DNA from: Strongylocentrotus purpuratus
Taxonomy: Eukaryota; Echinodermata; Echinoidea; Camarodonta; Strongylocentrotidae
Direction: 5' to 3'
DNA: 64,000 nt
Assembly: GCF_000002235.5 (NCBI RefSeq)
Contig: NW_022145604.1
Span: 6,545,077 to 6,609,076 of the forward strand
Below are positions 1 through 14,500 of this stretch, one piece after another. The position numbers and the translations under genes were made by a program. The notes beneath the pieces are model-generated. The model had not been told where the DNA came from and made no database searches. It saw only the letters and a list, made by a program, of their open reading frames with translations. Position 1 is the first letter of the stretch, and every line of letters starts with the position of its first letter.

Positions 1-439
1 GACTGTTCTTGTTGCATCTTTACTAATACTGGCTGGTGGGTACACAAACACAGACAGAGAAGTCAGGAAGATATAATATGTTACCAGTCTTGGCCTGCTG
101 GGGTTGCTGCTGCTTCAGTCAGGGCCCTAAAGGATGATGCGACGAGGGACCATAGCTCGCTGAGAGAGATAGTTGCATCAGCGGAAGCTGCCCCTGATTG
201 GTCAGTGGTTTCATGGAGCTTCAAATAGTTCCCTCCTGTAGAAATTGTACATGGGAGGGAGCTATTCAGAGCTACATGATTTAACCTATGACTGCACTTG
301 TGTGTGCATGTCAAAACTGACCCTTTCAAAAGACTATGGCAGGGGGCGAGGGGTGGTGCCGGTGGTGACGCCGAGGAGGGGGAGGGGAGGGGGGTAGAGG
401 ACCAAGGTGAATTGATAGGGTTGACTTCAGGCCTGACAG
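1..439 (-). other. Probable 3' UTR of AF10
   Basis: Lies downstream of the proposed AF10 stop codon. No AATAAA on the minus strand is seen here, so the transcript probably continues past the window edge. A GGGGA-rich patch sits near 350-410. Confidence 0.4.
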
Positions 440-502
440 CTAGGTCTTATCCTTGGCGTTGTTACTCCCTGGTCTCCTGTCTGCTCTCCCTGCAGTAGAT
501 GC
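440..502 (-). CDS. MLLT10: AF10 exon 15: probable terminal coding exon
   Basis: After a strong acceptor (eight T then AATGTCCAG), phase 0 reads [20 protein letters not shown] and stops at TAG. The end loosely recalls the human tail containing ARLSDKT. It brings the total to 3351 nt, divisible by three. No other terminal exon is seen in the preceding 2.9-kb intron, but this short exon rests on splice signal and phase only. Confidence 0.5.
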   Translation of the reverse strand, partial: ASTAGRADRRPGSNNAKDKT

Positions 503-3500
503 CTGGACATTAAAAAAAAGAAGATAAGTTTGAGTGAGAATGAACAGTATACAAATAATTCATGTTGCGAGGGCATTAGTGAATACGCACTGAACGCAGG
601 AGAAGTCACAATCAGATGATGAACAAGAATTGTGGAGTTTATTATCCGGCTAATTGTGACTTAACCGAGTAGGGAGCACATAACTAATGCACTAGCCTCA
701 AAACATGTATTGTTTTCTTTATTAAATGGGTCGGAAATATATATCTAATTATAGTCAAGAAATATGCAATGAACCAAATCAAAATGCCAATTGTCTCACA
801 TTTGCTTTATTGAATGCCATCTTACAAGTGAAGCCCAACAGTAAAACAATCATCTCAGTGGCCACATCATTATTCATCGATACTTCATTTTGTATGGGCC
901 AGGGATACCGCATAGGTACATCTTGGCCTTGCATTACTCTTAGCCATGTGCTATCACTTTTTGATGGAAACTTTTGCAGGATAAGCGTAGTGGGAAAGAA
1001 TGATGCACGGTCACGTGCTGTCATTTGACCAATTAGATTGCTGAAATTTTAGAGCCCGTTTTAGAAATTCAAATAATATCAGTATGAAAATGATATTACA
1101 CTCTATTTCTATAGCACATATCATCACAGATGCAGTCCCAATGAGCTTTTAGAAAGTGATGAGAGCAGTAATAGAAATTAGGAGAATAACACCCTCCATG
1201 CATATTTTATCCACCTTTAAGAAAAACTTTGCCAAACTTATAATAGCCCACACGAAAAGAAATAAGAATTAACATAGCCACACAGGAAGTACAAAAACCA
1301 AGAAACAAACAAAAAGTGACACATTTCTGTGAAAAACTGTGAAATTTGAAGATTGTTACAGGTAGTACTACACACATCATTTTACAGTTAACAAAGAAAT
1401 CATTCATACCCATTGTAAAATTGCTTTTCTAAACTCAAAAATGAAAGGGAGATTGGTTGAATTACCGGGTAGGGCCTTTGTTGGATGCTTTAAGATCTAA
1501 GCTTTAATATGTCATATCGTCAAGAAGAAAACAAATCGGAACAAATCAATTTTTTTACATATTTAAAAAAATTACAAAACTTTGTAAGACTATGAATAAT
1601 TTAGTTGTTAATTGTATATTTTATCTGCATGACCAATGCATTGTTTATTGAGGCTTCTTCACGGTTTGATCTATGAGAAAGATCAATTATCTTGCAACAG
1701 ACTTAAATCAAAGCAGACTTTAAAAAAGAAAATGACTTAAACGCATTTCAAGAGGTAGAAAGAAGCATCATGAATTTGTGAAGAATTTTTGCACCATGAG
1801 TAAATGTGCATGCTGAAGCGATTCTACAAAAGATCCAACTAGCTATAGTAGGCAAGCAAACATAAAGACTAGAGTACACTTTTTTGTAGCACCCTGTACT
1901 TGTAAATGTACACAATTTATGATTCTTTTTTTTTCTTTTCCTAGCACACTTAAAGGTATAGACCAGTTTTGGAAACGCCCCCCTCTCAAAAAATGATATG
2001 GAAGCTCTTATTACCAATCATGTAAAAGAATATGTTTTGACTATTTACGTGATGATACCAATTTTGCCGGGAAACCACCTACTAATTGATAAATTTGTTA
2101 AATTATCATATCGATCCGGCCTGGATAGATATCGCATATAACATTTGGGCATATATTTCTGCTTTTTTGCGAATTTAGGTTGAAGTATTGCCATCTAAAC
2201 CTCTGAAGGCAATATTCAAACAATATTGAATGGATATTGTGCACCCAAAACCCTTGAACTGTAATTTTACCACTAGTTATAAGTTGCAATGTACTAGAGA
2301 TGCAAGAACATTCATGTAGAATGCACTACATCAACATACGTGAACCATACTACATCATTCCCTAAAGAAACATGCCTTCTACAAAATACATGTAACAATC
2401 TAAAACTTCATACACATGCATATTGATACAAGAGGTACATACAAGGTGAATATAAAACACCACTAAATCAAAACTGCAAGACAATGGTAAATGCACCGCA
2501 ACATGACAGGAAATGAATACTTGTGACTGTGCCACATCAACAAAAAAAAGAAAAAAAGAGTCCTTGACTTTTATTTCTTGGAATGGGTTGGGGGGGGGGG
2601 GATGCATCCTGTCCCAACTTTCTTTACCCGTTAAGAGATTATTTACATTCATCATATATTTTCAATGAATTTCTTTGAGTTATATTGTTTCTTGGGCTTA
2701 GTTTTCAACGGGTTCATAAAAGAGTTGAAAGCTACAGTTAATCTGGATTTTGTACATTAGTACAGGAATTTCAATTCAGTAACAGAAATTTTCAGCACTT
2801 CATATGCACAAGAAATAAGGACATTTTATTAGGTGTACACAAAAAAATGTTGTATTGCCCTTTGCAGCCGACCCCAAAATCTTTAAATCTGTGGCCGGCT
2901 TTTAAATAATTTTTTTTTTTTAATGTTTTTTAGAAAAGCAATGTTTTATGATTTAAAAAATATGTATTTTGTTTGAAATGAACGCATAAAATCATAAAAT
3001 TATTCCCAAATTCTCACTCGTCTCCTGCCCAAGTTTTGAAATCATGCTAGCGTAAAAGTTTACGTGTATATACCATGCACTTCACCAGCAAGAAACAAGC
3101 GAGATTTGGGCGACGTTCCCGGTAATTGTAGCGAGTCTTTTCATACCATCACCCCCGTTTTAACCAAACAGCCATGATGTAGCTACAAGCATTTTCTTCT
3201 TCCTAACAGGCATCACTTACAACACCTGGGTTGAGAAAGATGAATGAAGAATACGTAATCTCTAATCACAGTGCCTACATTCAAATTCCATCCTTACCAC
3301 CAAACTCTACAGCAATACCTACAATGCAGTCACATAGAGAGGCACACAAACATTCAAACTAAAACGTGGATAGGTAATACAGATTGTGACCATGCATTGG
3401 CATATACAGGGTGACATGAACCGATAATCGAGCAAGGCATTCATTCCCAGCCAGCTAACCTTAGACAGGGTCGGAGCGTGACCCCTAGCCACCACGTCCC

Positions 3501-4186
3501 CATTAGGGGGAGCAGAAGAGCTGGCTGGAGGAGGAGGGGCGGAAGAAGGGGTGCCCTGGTGGCGCTGAGAAGCCCCGCCCCCGCCCCCTCCTCCCTGGTG
3601 GTGGTGGTGATGATGATGAGACTTGGAGGAGGACGACGAGGAGGAGGAATGCATCATCTGATAGACAAGATGCTGCTGCTCCTGTTAAACACACACACAA
3701 TGCATCGTCTTTTATACTCACAGGGTTCAAAGGTAGCACACGGGTCAAAGGTTACACACGGATCAATTTACATAACTGTACGCTTCTTCTCATTTTCTTG
3801 TGAATTCAATAAACACTTTGGGCATGAACTTCAAACTCGCTACCTTTAAGCATCATTACATATTATTAGATCAACACAATTTTTTTTTTAAAAGGTGAAA
3901 TGTCATTTGGGGTCAATTTTCACATTTTCACGCAAACCATATTTTCTTATGAATCATTCCTGTCCAAACTCTCACCCTGTACATTTGGGGCATAGTGCTA
4001 AATAAGGACAAACAGGGCAGAAAACCCTCATAAAGATAAAGAACGTTATCAAATACTTGTTTTGGCAAAGTATGGAGTTACGTCTTTGTGTCACTGACCC
4101 CTCGACATAAACCATCAAGCTTGATGGGTTTGAATGGTCTACTCACTGGTGTAAGATGCCTGCCATGGTTGACCCCCATATGCTGC

Positions 4187-4227
<41 letters not shown>

Positions 4228-7200
4228 GACTTGGTGGGCGTGGTACATACCCATCCCATGCCCTGCCGTTGCCGATGACGACAAGGATGACCCACTATCC
4301 TTGCCCCCTGCTGCTGACCCCTGCTTCTCCCTGATGATACTGGCTATGTCACTAGATCTAGGGAGAGAACCAACATTAACAATAATAATAGGCATTTCTA
4401 TAGCGCCTTCTATCTAGAAATATTATTCTGAGGCACATTTATTATTACCCCGGCTTTAGCCTAGCTGCCATTACAGCGCTCCAGCATTTCAAGGAATTAA
4501 TTCCTGCCAGGTACCCATTTACATCACCTGGGTAGACCAATGTCTTGCCAAAGGACATTAGTACCGCGGCGGGACTCGAACCGCAGACCTTGTGATCGAC
4601 AGTCCAGTGACGTATCCACTCGACCACGACACCTCTACAACATTCACAGAACTCATCATGATAACAGCTTTTTACAGAAACCAATGTGACTCAAGATTGA
4701 AACAAGATTCAAATACCATGAACTGCATACAGGTACTAATGAAGAATGTTTAACAACAGAAAAGTGAATCTTCAATTTAAAATTTAAAATAAGAGATGTC
4801 TGTATATTGTCCTGATATTCCCTTGTCTCTTAGCAAAAACCATTCCTAAATTGAACAGTTTGGCAATATTGACTTTGCCACTAGTTCAAGTAGACATTCA
4901 TTGATTTCAAATATTGATTTAATTTGTATCATTGCATGAGGGAAGGTTAAATTGAACAAGGTTATCAAAATTTCCCATTTGGAAACATTCATAGAAACGA
5001 TTATTATCAATTTTAAAACGGTAAAATACAGCCCCACTTTGGCACTTGAAGAGCTCTCCGAACACTGCCGGGATTTGTGACGTCACGCACTGGACCAAAT
5101 TAGTATAAGCAGACGATATCCCATAAAAATGCACACGTTTTTAGTGCTTGTCTTACCCGTCTGAAGGTCTTGAGATCGGGGTGCCTGCTGAGATGCTTCC
5201 CCCTGTTCCCGGTGATGACCTGGCCCCTGTTCCGCTTCCTACTCTTCCTCCAGAGGCTTTCGACCTTCCCACTCCTCCTCCTCCTCCTCCTCCTCCTCCA
5301 TGGTTCTGCCCTCTGCTGGGTGTTGTCCTCACTGCACCAAGAGACAATGACAAGACAATGTTAAAGGCATTAGGCAACTTTGTCTCAGATTCTGAAACAA
5401 AATCCTGGATTTAGCTCATGCTGCAATGATAATCATAAACCTTTAGGTCAGTCAGGAACCCCATGCAATTTTTTTGTAATATATGTAAACAGAATTATGG
5501 ATATTGAAACAGCCTATAGCAATTATCATTGTTATTACAACTATTATTATCATCATAAATATGAGGACCAAAAAAGAAGATGTTGTATTGCCATTTGCGA
5601 CCGACCCCAAAATCTTGAAATGAAAGGTCGGCTTTTGAAGAAAGTTTTTGTTTTAGAGAAAAAAATATTAAAGCATTCAAAACAGAGAGATATCAGCCCA
5701 AAGAGGGAGAAAAAAAAGAAAAAAAAAGAAGATTTCCGACCGACCGACCGACCCATGTTTTGGCACCTAAAGGGCAATACAACATCATTTTTTTGTAGGC
5801 CTTATTATCATTGTAAATATGAGAAGGATAAGTGGCGCCATGATCCTACCTGGAACTGGACTTGATCTGCTGTGATTGACACTCATGAGATGACTGCTGG
5901 GGGAGGATCGGACCCCATGACCGGGGTGCAGATGCTGCCCCCCTGTAGACATGGCTTCCGTACCCATCGGATGGCCTGGAGGTAGCCCCGTCACCGGCAA
6001 CCTGGCACCAGATAAGAGTGCGCTGCTATGACTGGCGCCATGACCGGCGGCTCCAAGCGGTACGCTACCGCTTGCGGTGGTTGTGGTCGCCGTCGAGGTG
6101 GGTGTGAGAGACAGGGAAACACCTCCAGCAGAGTGGTTCAGGCTGCTGACTGGGGTGGAGGTTAGCTGGCTGATGTGATTGGTTAGGGATGAGTGGGATG
6201 GGTGGGACTGGTTGAGAGAGGAGCTGGGCGATTGGCTGTGGGACTGGGCATGGGCGGGGCTACCACCCAGGCTGATGGATGATTGGTTGAGGGATTGATT
6301 TAAGCTGTGACTGCTGCCATAGCTACTTATTAAATCCTGCATTTGAAGATTAAGGTGACAATAACAAAATGTTTATCAATAAAGGTTGAAATAAAATGTG
6401 TCCAAGTAAAAGAAAATCACACTTGCAACAAAAAAATAATAATAATAATAATTCTAATATTTCACTGATTTGACAGATCGAAAAAAGGTCCATTCAGGAG
6501 CCTGAATTTGCTTCTGATAACTGAAAACTGAAAATTACATCACAAACAATACAGAAATGAAGAGCTTTAAAGAAAAATCATGCCATTAATATATCATATA
6601 AAAGGTACAGGGTTCATTAGCATCGTAATTCTAAAAGAATGACGTCAGCACTGAATAAATCATAGAGTACAGGCTGTGTATTTATAAGCCGGGCTCCACA
6701 CTAACTCTTTCTGAAAAGAGGTCTTGATTAAATTTTGATACATGCCCCTATGAGTCCCGAGCCCCTGTCAGTGTCGAGCCCTGATATACGGTAAGCGATT
6801 CAATGTTACCAAAGGAATTACTACAGCAGCACTGACTACATTATTAATGGGATACACACAAAGGGGATCCGTAAAGAAATTCATTGCCCTAGATGAGGTG
6901 TAGAAGTGCCGTGGTCGAGTGGTTAAGTCGCCCTGTCGATAACAAGGTCCACGGTTCAAGACCCGCCGCAGCACTAATGTCCTTTGGCAAGACATAGATC
7001 TACATTTGCCATACTCAGCCCAGGTGGTGTAAATGGGTACCTGGCAGGAATCAATTCTTTGAAAAGCTAGAGCGCCGTAATGTAATCTCGAAGTTTGGAA
7101 GCGCTTAGTGATTGTAATAAGCGCTATATAAAAACTGAGTATTAATATTATTATCATTATGGCGGAACGCAGCAGTGACTGACCTGGCCCTGTGCGTTGT

Positions 7201-8531
7201 GCAGGATATTGTTGAACCTAGGACTCCTGGAGTTGGATCCACTGCCAGCCGACCCTGCTGGGCTGTTGTCCCCTCCTGCCCCCACCCCCAGCCCCAGCCC
7301 CATGGCATTGGCTATGGCGCCCCCCTGGGTGAGGGGCAGGGAGAGACGGGCATTGACGGCAAGGAGGTGGTCCCGACGCTGGACCAGGGTGCTGATGTGC
7401 TGCTCCAGGCGGAGGTTCTCTTGCCGTAGCTGGTGCAGGCAAGAGAGTAACGATGCAACTGGTGGAGGAGAGAAACAGATATTGCTATCAAATATTTTCA
7501 TATTCATACCCTGATTCAGGGCTTGACACCAAGAGGCGCCCAGGACACTTCTTTTTTTAACCTAACCTTGCCATCCTATCGCTGCATTTGATTGGCTCAA
7601 TAGGGCCAGGACACATGGCCTCTTAACTCCAAGTCTGGACCCAAGAAATTAGTTTACATAAAGCTCATGGAAACAAAGTCTAAAAAGTTCAATCCAGAAC
7701 CCCTTCCAAAAAAAGTTAGTGTGTTATCATTATTATTATCTATTCAGCAATTCAGAAGAAAAAAGTACATACAACAGATAAAATAAATAAAATAAATAAT
7801 AAAACAACAGACTGATCACGATACAAAACAGGTGAAGAGATTTTGACAAAGCAGACGGGGCTGCCTGGGACAAGAAAAGGGGAACTAAATTACCATGACC
7901 CTCAGGTCTTCTGTCCCACACCCCGTCAACTCTGTCCAAATCTGTACATGAAATTAGAGGGGATAGACAGCAAAACATAAGTTTATAAAAGTGTGTCAGA
8001 TTGAAGAAGAAAAAGAACAAACAAATTATTAAAAAGCTGACCATAGATTCAATGATTTTGGGGTCGGTCGCAGAGGCCAATACAAAATTTTCTTTTAAAC
8101 ACCTTATGAGAAAGTAATTTGTAGGTTTCAAAATGTTTTTGCATAGATCGATCAACAAATATTTCCATTATCTTACAAATGATAATAAAAGTAAGAGCAA
8201 CTATATTCAATATACTCAATATTTATGAAGATGTGTTCTCAATAACTCACCATCTCAAATAAAGGAAATTCTATGGTAGTCAGTGAAGTAATAGGCAAAT
8301 CACTAGTTGTCGGTAAGTCTGGTATAGTTGCGAGGTCAAAGTAATCAGAAAAATGCTGGGCTAGCTCTCTGGTTTGCTAGTCACATTTTCTAAGTAGAAA
8401 GTTTCAAACACTGTCTTAATGCCATGACTGGTGCACTAAGAATTCTTAGCTCTGATCCCGTTGCCTCTCTAGCAGCTGTTCCACAACCCCTTTCTCCAAT
8501 CCCTCCTCCCTCCCCATACACGACCCCTCCC

Positions 8532-8576
<45 letters not shown>

Positions 8577-11500
8577 CTCTCTCTCTCTCTCTCTTTCTCA
8601 CTATTCCTAGTAGTATTTCTGTCTGAGTAGAAAGTTTTAAAGATCTTTGATACTCACTGTCTAGATGTGATGACTGCTGCATTAAGAATTCTGAACTCTG
8701 ATCCCACTGTCTCTCCAGTAGCTGCTCCATGGTGGCTGGCATTGCAGGTCTGAAATAAGATAATCAAATAATAATAAATATTTTGCTTATATAGCGCTTT
8801 ATACGTCGACAATGTCCGAGTTTCTATAAACGCTTTACATTATTACCCCGGTCATCAGATTCTGGCTTGCCCGCACACAATGTATGCACTTTCTCCACTC
8901 CCTGGGGAGCGTTCCAACAAGAGCTACATTGTACTAGGCTCAAATTGCTAAGCACACCACATTGGCTTTCGCATCCTACCGGGTACCCATTTAACAACTG
9001 GGTGGAGAGTGGCAAATGTAGATCAATGTCTTGCCAAAGGACATTAGTGCTGCAGTGGGACTCGAACCGCGGACCTTATGATCGACAGTCCAGTGAAGCA
9101 TCCACTCGACCACAACACCTCTATCCAAATGGAAATAGTCATGTATTTCTATACAAGAAATGTACTGAAAACTCTACACACAAACCATCAAATGGTCATT
9201 GTATAACTTCAAGAAGGTTAAAAAATGTTACAGCCAGTGTAGAATGAGTGTCATTTGAAGTTTTAATCTTTCATAATAAAACATTTGACCATGACAAAAC
9301 ATTGTAGTGGTATTGTTTGAAGAAATTTTAAGAGTAATTAAAGCTAGCTCCGAGTCGAATATGCCCATTACCATTGCTATCTGAATATCTTACCAAGCAC
9401 CTGGTGAAAATTTGGGCACTTACTTTTAAAGACTTTTGACAAATAATTGCAAGTCCTTTATACAACTGAAATCTTACAAACTCCCAATTCTTTAGTACAG
9501 AGTTGCAACTGAAACCAAGTTGACATTGATTTGAACCAAGTGCAACTTTTCATCAGACTATGCTCTGATCAAAACTATTCTACTACATCTTACTTACCCA
9601 GTTGAATTGTGTTGGCTTTGCCTCCCAGCTCCTGGTCTGGGTGGCCCAATCAGAAGTCCGCTCTGATTAGCAGTACTAAACACATCATGTATGGCCAGTT
9701 CATCTTAAATAAAAACACAACAATGTATACATTTGATTTGACCTGTCTAACGTTTCATATGACGAACAATTCAAGAAGTGACTTTTCCTCAACTTTTCCC
9801 TGCTATGGGGAATGTCTCTCAATACACCTTTTCACAGTTAAGGCCGCCATTTTAATTTACGAATAAACATTGCGCCACCATCATGTTTTCAGACGCGCAT
9901 ATGTATTGTTACGTCACTGCCTGCGCTGTGCGCTCACATCATATAGTGCATGCCACTCTTGTAACCGTAAAAGGGTGTATTGCCTTTGAATAAATCTGCA
10001 ATCAATTAACAGACTTCTGGGAGTCAAAGTTACAGTTACAGAAACAAAGCTGCAGATAGAGGTTGAAGTCACATGAACATTGCTAAAATCATTATGATGA
10101 GAGTAGGATTACATGTCACATATCTTTAAATAACTGAAATTGGAATGAGATCATGAACTCACCAGGATTGGGCGTGGCAATCTTCGTGCCTGGAGACCCA
10201 TCTCCCAGCGGTGACAAGCCCTGTGCAAGGACACCTCTCTGCCCAAAAGAGTAGATACCCATGTCTCTAGACATAGGATTCCCTGTGGATGAGCCACTTG
10301 TTCTCCTGCGCTTTTTGCTGCCGTAGTCATCGTCTCCAGGATGTTCCCTGTGGCTCCTGGAACTCTTGGATTCCTTGCTCTGTCTCCTGTGCTTCTTCTT
10401 CTCATGCTTCTCACTCCCACTTCCTAGGATCGTCTGCTTGTCCTTGCGATCCTCCTCAATGATCGGCTTCTTGACGTCAATGCTTTTCACGTCGAGCGCC
10501 GGAGATGTCGACGGAGAACTCACTTTCTCCACATCCACCATGGTGCTGGTGCTGCCAGGTGCACCGGACGTTGAGCTGCTACTGACGGGTGTCCCACTAT
10601 CAGTATCGGCCACCGCTATTTCCGGCTCAACAGCAGGAGGCAAGTCTTTGACCATCACTGTTTCAGTTATCACCAAAGGCGCAGTTGAAACTGATGATGA
10701 TGGAGTTGGGGTGCGCGATGGAGTTGGGGTGCGCGAAGGTTCACGCGAAGCCGATTTCCGACTTTTGGAGCTTTTGCTATTTGTGGGTGCACTTTCAACG
10801 GGGATTGGATCCGGGGATTGGGTCCGCTCTTCCGTCACTGAATTCACCTCTCCTGTCTCACCGCTTGGTTCCTCCACGGTGGTTCCCCCCTGCCCAGAGT
10901 CGGTACCACTTCCTTTACCCTTCCCTTCCTTCTTACTCTTCTGTCCATTTCCAGAAGTTACTGTATTCCTTCTAAACTTGAGGATGAGTGAGCTATCACC
11001 CCCACTTGGAGTGGCTGTCGTTTCCACCTCTGATATTGACGTCGTAGGGACGATCGTCGTCTCAGTGAAATTTGCATTGGTGAACTTTGCACTGTGGCCC
11101 GTCGAGTTCCCACCGGCCGAGTTTGTGCTACTGTCATTATTGTCTTTGGCGTTATACACGGAGCACACTTCAAATGTTCTGGGTTTCTTTTCCGATCTGC
11201 GATGCCTCTCCTTGAGGTCTGCCTTTGTCTTATCAGAAGGTCTATCATTCAGAGGCTTCTCTTTCTCAGGGGTGTAGTTGGTTCCACAAGGTCTGAAAGG
11301 TGGTATCGTCTTGATATCTTTGTCTTTCTTCTGTAACAAAGGTAGATTGCATCAGAAACACGTCCTCGATTTCAAGGATGACATTTCAACAATGCCTCTT
11401 AGAGACAACTCTTAAGTCACTTGTGCGACCAACACAGTGAACAAAATTATTTTAACCCTTTCCATGTATTTGCCATGCAAAAGAAATTTCACTTTGGGAT

Positions 11501-14500
11501 TTAAAATTGAAAAGACCATTCATAACAGATGATGACAAGCCAATGCTTAGAAAATACAGTTATATCTGCATAAGCAGAATCTGTTAAGTCCACAAAATAC
11601 TTTAACTTATACAAAATTTGACTTAAGAAGTGTGAATGACACATTTTGCATAGTCTTTTTTTGTCAAAAAAATTATTTGATTTAGGAAAATTTGGCTAGT
11701 TCGACTATGCAGAGTTAATTGTAATTTCAAAGGTCAAAACTACTCCAGCCCATTGTGGACCTCCCAATAAAAAAGGGGTTCTTTATTGATCAAATTGGAT
11801 TAGCCTCACGATAGAGACAACCTCTCTTAAGGTCTCTTGTGGCTCTGAGTAAAGACTTAAATAGTGGAGTGAGATTGTAAAGTGATTTCCAAGCATATTA
11901 TTGCATCCATATACCTAGAATCACTTAACAATCTCACTTCAAAATTTCACAAAGTGGGTCCCTAATTTATGGAATTACCCATATGTGTAGATTTCTAATT
12001 CTGTACAATTCTCTTGCATTTTCTCTTTGAAATTCCCTTGGATGAGGGTAATGGTTTGGAAGTATACTTACTAATTTTTGGTAATGATAGTTGCAGTAGC
12101 CAGTGTACTTGACATTGTCATTGTGCTGCCCAGCTTCCTCACATAACAAACCCTCTTGTTGTGCACTGCAAAGGAGAAGTGGAAACAGATTAACGACATC
12201 ATAGAAATGATGTGAAGCATTATTATTGCACACATTCAATTGTCTTCCCCCTCTTTTGAATATTCAATTATGAATTGAAATGCACATGGTATGAGATAAG
12301 AAATTCATTCAGTAAAAAAAAATACACTGAAATGATAAGTTTTAAAATAGAGCCCTGGAAGACTAATCAAAGGGACGGGGCTGGGGGTGGGGGGGGGGGG
12401 GGGGTTGAGATGAAATAAATACTTAAGAATATTTCCTATGACAGTCACTCTTTTACAATACCAAATCCATGAGGAGCTCTAGGGGACAGAAAACTATTTA
12501 AAAACTGAACTGGTCAGCACAAACATTTTTTGTAAATGTACAAGCCGGGTTAAAGAAATAGGAGGAGGGGGGGGGGGGGGGGGGGGGGTAGGTGGGTAGA
12601 AATCCTCTCCCGTACCATAGAGTAGACAGAAACAACTTACCATGTAACATGAAAGGATTGCCTACAGCCATTTCGATTGCACGTCATACAACATCCAGAA
12701 GTTGCCTTGGATTCCCTGCCCTTCGTCTCACACAAGAAACACGACTGTTACAAGGAACATAAAATAGGTAATTACGGCTTTATTCAAGGACTAGTTTCAC
12801 TTCCATATCAACAGAGGTATCCACTTTTACATCTTTCCACTGTTGGGCAGATATGTGGTATGTACATATTTTTTTTAAATTAAAAAGAAGTGCCAGCCTT
12901 ATTGCTTCATTCCTGTACATCAGACTTTAAAAGAAAACTGTAAATCATACCCCCCCCCCCCCCAGTTAAAAAACCTCACTCGAAAAAGAAATGCAATAAA
13001 GGAATAATCCTTAAATATAAACCTCTAGGTATACTGTTCAAGGGATTTAAACAACGTACTTCCAAAATCACCCTGTACAAAATTTTCAATAGAACGTTCA
13101 TAGATGAAAAAGTTTGTGACAAATAAGATATTCAATTAAAAATTTGTACAGGGAAATTTGCGATGCTCTTATTTTCTGGAAAAGAGTTAAAAACAAAAAA
13201 ATGTATAATACCTAAACATTTTCTTGAACTTGCTAGGCAAATGATGTAAAAAGTAAAAGACATTTACATTCACAGATTTTGTTGTAATGGGTATGCCTAT
13301 TTACTACCAACAAATTAATATCAAAGCTATTTCAAAAAGAAAATAAATACACCGAGTGGAGAGTGTTTCAACTATTGGAAAACTCTGGTAAACTCGACAG
13401 AGAGTTCTGGTGAAAATACACCAGGGGGGTGTTTCACAAAGATCCTAAGTTGAACTTATCTCTAAGTTGGACTTAAGAATTATGGAAAGCCATTAGCATC
13501 CTTGAAAAAATAGGCATAACATTTTTATTCAAATCAATCTTATTTTTATTATCATGGGAGATTTCATGTTCTTGATGTGGAATTAATGAAAAGTTTAAAA
13601 TACTTGAATTTTTGCTTTTGAAATGTTTTATTGTAAGGCTACAAATGGCTCTCCATAATATTTAAGTCCAACTTAGAGTTAAGTTTGACTTAGGATCTTT
13701 GAGAAACACTCCCCAGAAAATATAAAAATAAGTGAGAAAATCTTACATTGCAATTGCAAAACATAAAAGAGCTTTCATGAAGAAGAATAAAAAGTAATTT
13801 TGAATCGTACCTTGTTATATCTCTCATGCGGTATCATTGCCAGTAGGATTGGTTCCATGGTTGACACATTACCAAAGCACACCTCAGGAATATACAGAGC
13901 ACACACAACATGTGCCCAACCTGAAAAAGTGAAACATAATAGAGATAATTACAAATGTTGATAATGCGCATAAAAGGTCCAGCAGCTCATATCACCGCAC
14001 AATGTATAATACATTGAATCCCGCCAGGTACCCATTCAACTGCAGGATGGGGAGAGAGAGAGACACTTGTAGATTTTCTTTGTCAAAGGACATACACATG
14101 TATGCACAGGGCAATTTCAAAATTGGAATAAAACTTGATGCCTCCACATAGAGTCAACTTAGCTTAATAACACATAAATTGTATCATTTTATTTTCATGA
14201 AACAATAATGAACAACATGGTGTAGTGGTTCATTCACTTGACTTTCAATCCTAGGGTTTAGGATTCCAATCCCAGCCTGGCAGTAACATCCTTTGGTAAT
14301 ACATTCATCCACATTCGCCACTCTTCACCCAGATGTACATGTAAATGGGTACCTTTCAATCGCTGGGTTAATAACAATTACAGGGCAGTCGGGAAGAACA
14401 GAATTGTAGCTAATGAGGCTTCCCTGGGTCAACAAAATTACCTTTTTTTTTTTTTTTAAAGAGTACATATTGTCGTACAGAGACATGGCCACACAACCTG

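Larger units (their letters stand above)
503..3459 (-). other. AF10 intron 14, 2.9 kb
   Basis: AT-rich intron without a recognisable exon. It holds half of a TTAA-site palindromic element (1954-2175), part of a GATGTTGTATTGCC element (2847-2950), a run of G near 2590 and scattered poly-A/T. Short open frames here have no family resemblance. Confidence 0.5.

Noticed and set aside
3478-3849. 123-codon plus-strand frame rich in Gly/Arg
   Set aside because: Antisense of AF10 exon 14 low-complexity sequence.
4088-4417. Plus-strand frame with a polycysteine run
   Set aside because: It is the antisense of the AF10 polyglutamine exon; CTG repeats read as Cys in another frame.
5380-5865. 161-codon open frame on the plus strand
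   Set aside because: It runs through two MITE pieces and a poly-A/K stretch, with no recognisable domain and no conserved neighbour.
6903-6985. tRNA gene suggested by good box A and box B
   Set aside because: The head continues into a SINE body with an AT-rich tail, and similar copies occur at 4.6, 9.1 and 14.2 kb; no intact cloverleaf.
10366-11277. 303-codon open frame on the plus strand
   Set aside because: It is the exact antisense of AF10 exon 7, whose own frame has conserved AF10 blocks and matching splice phases. The antisense frame has no family resemblance.
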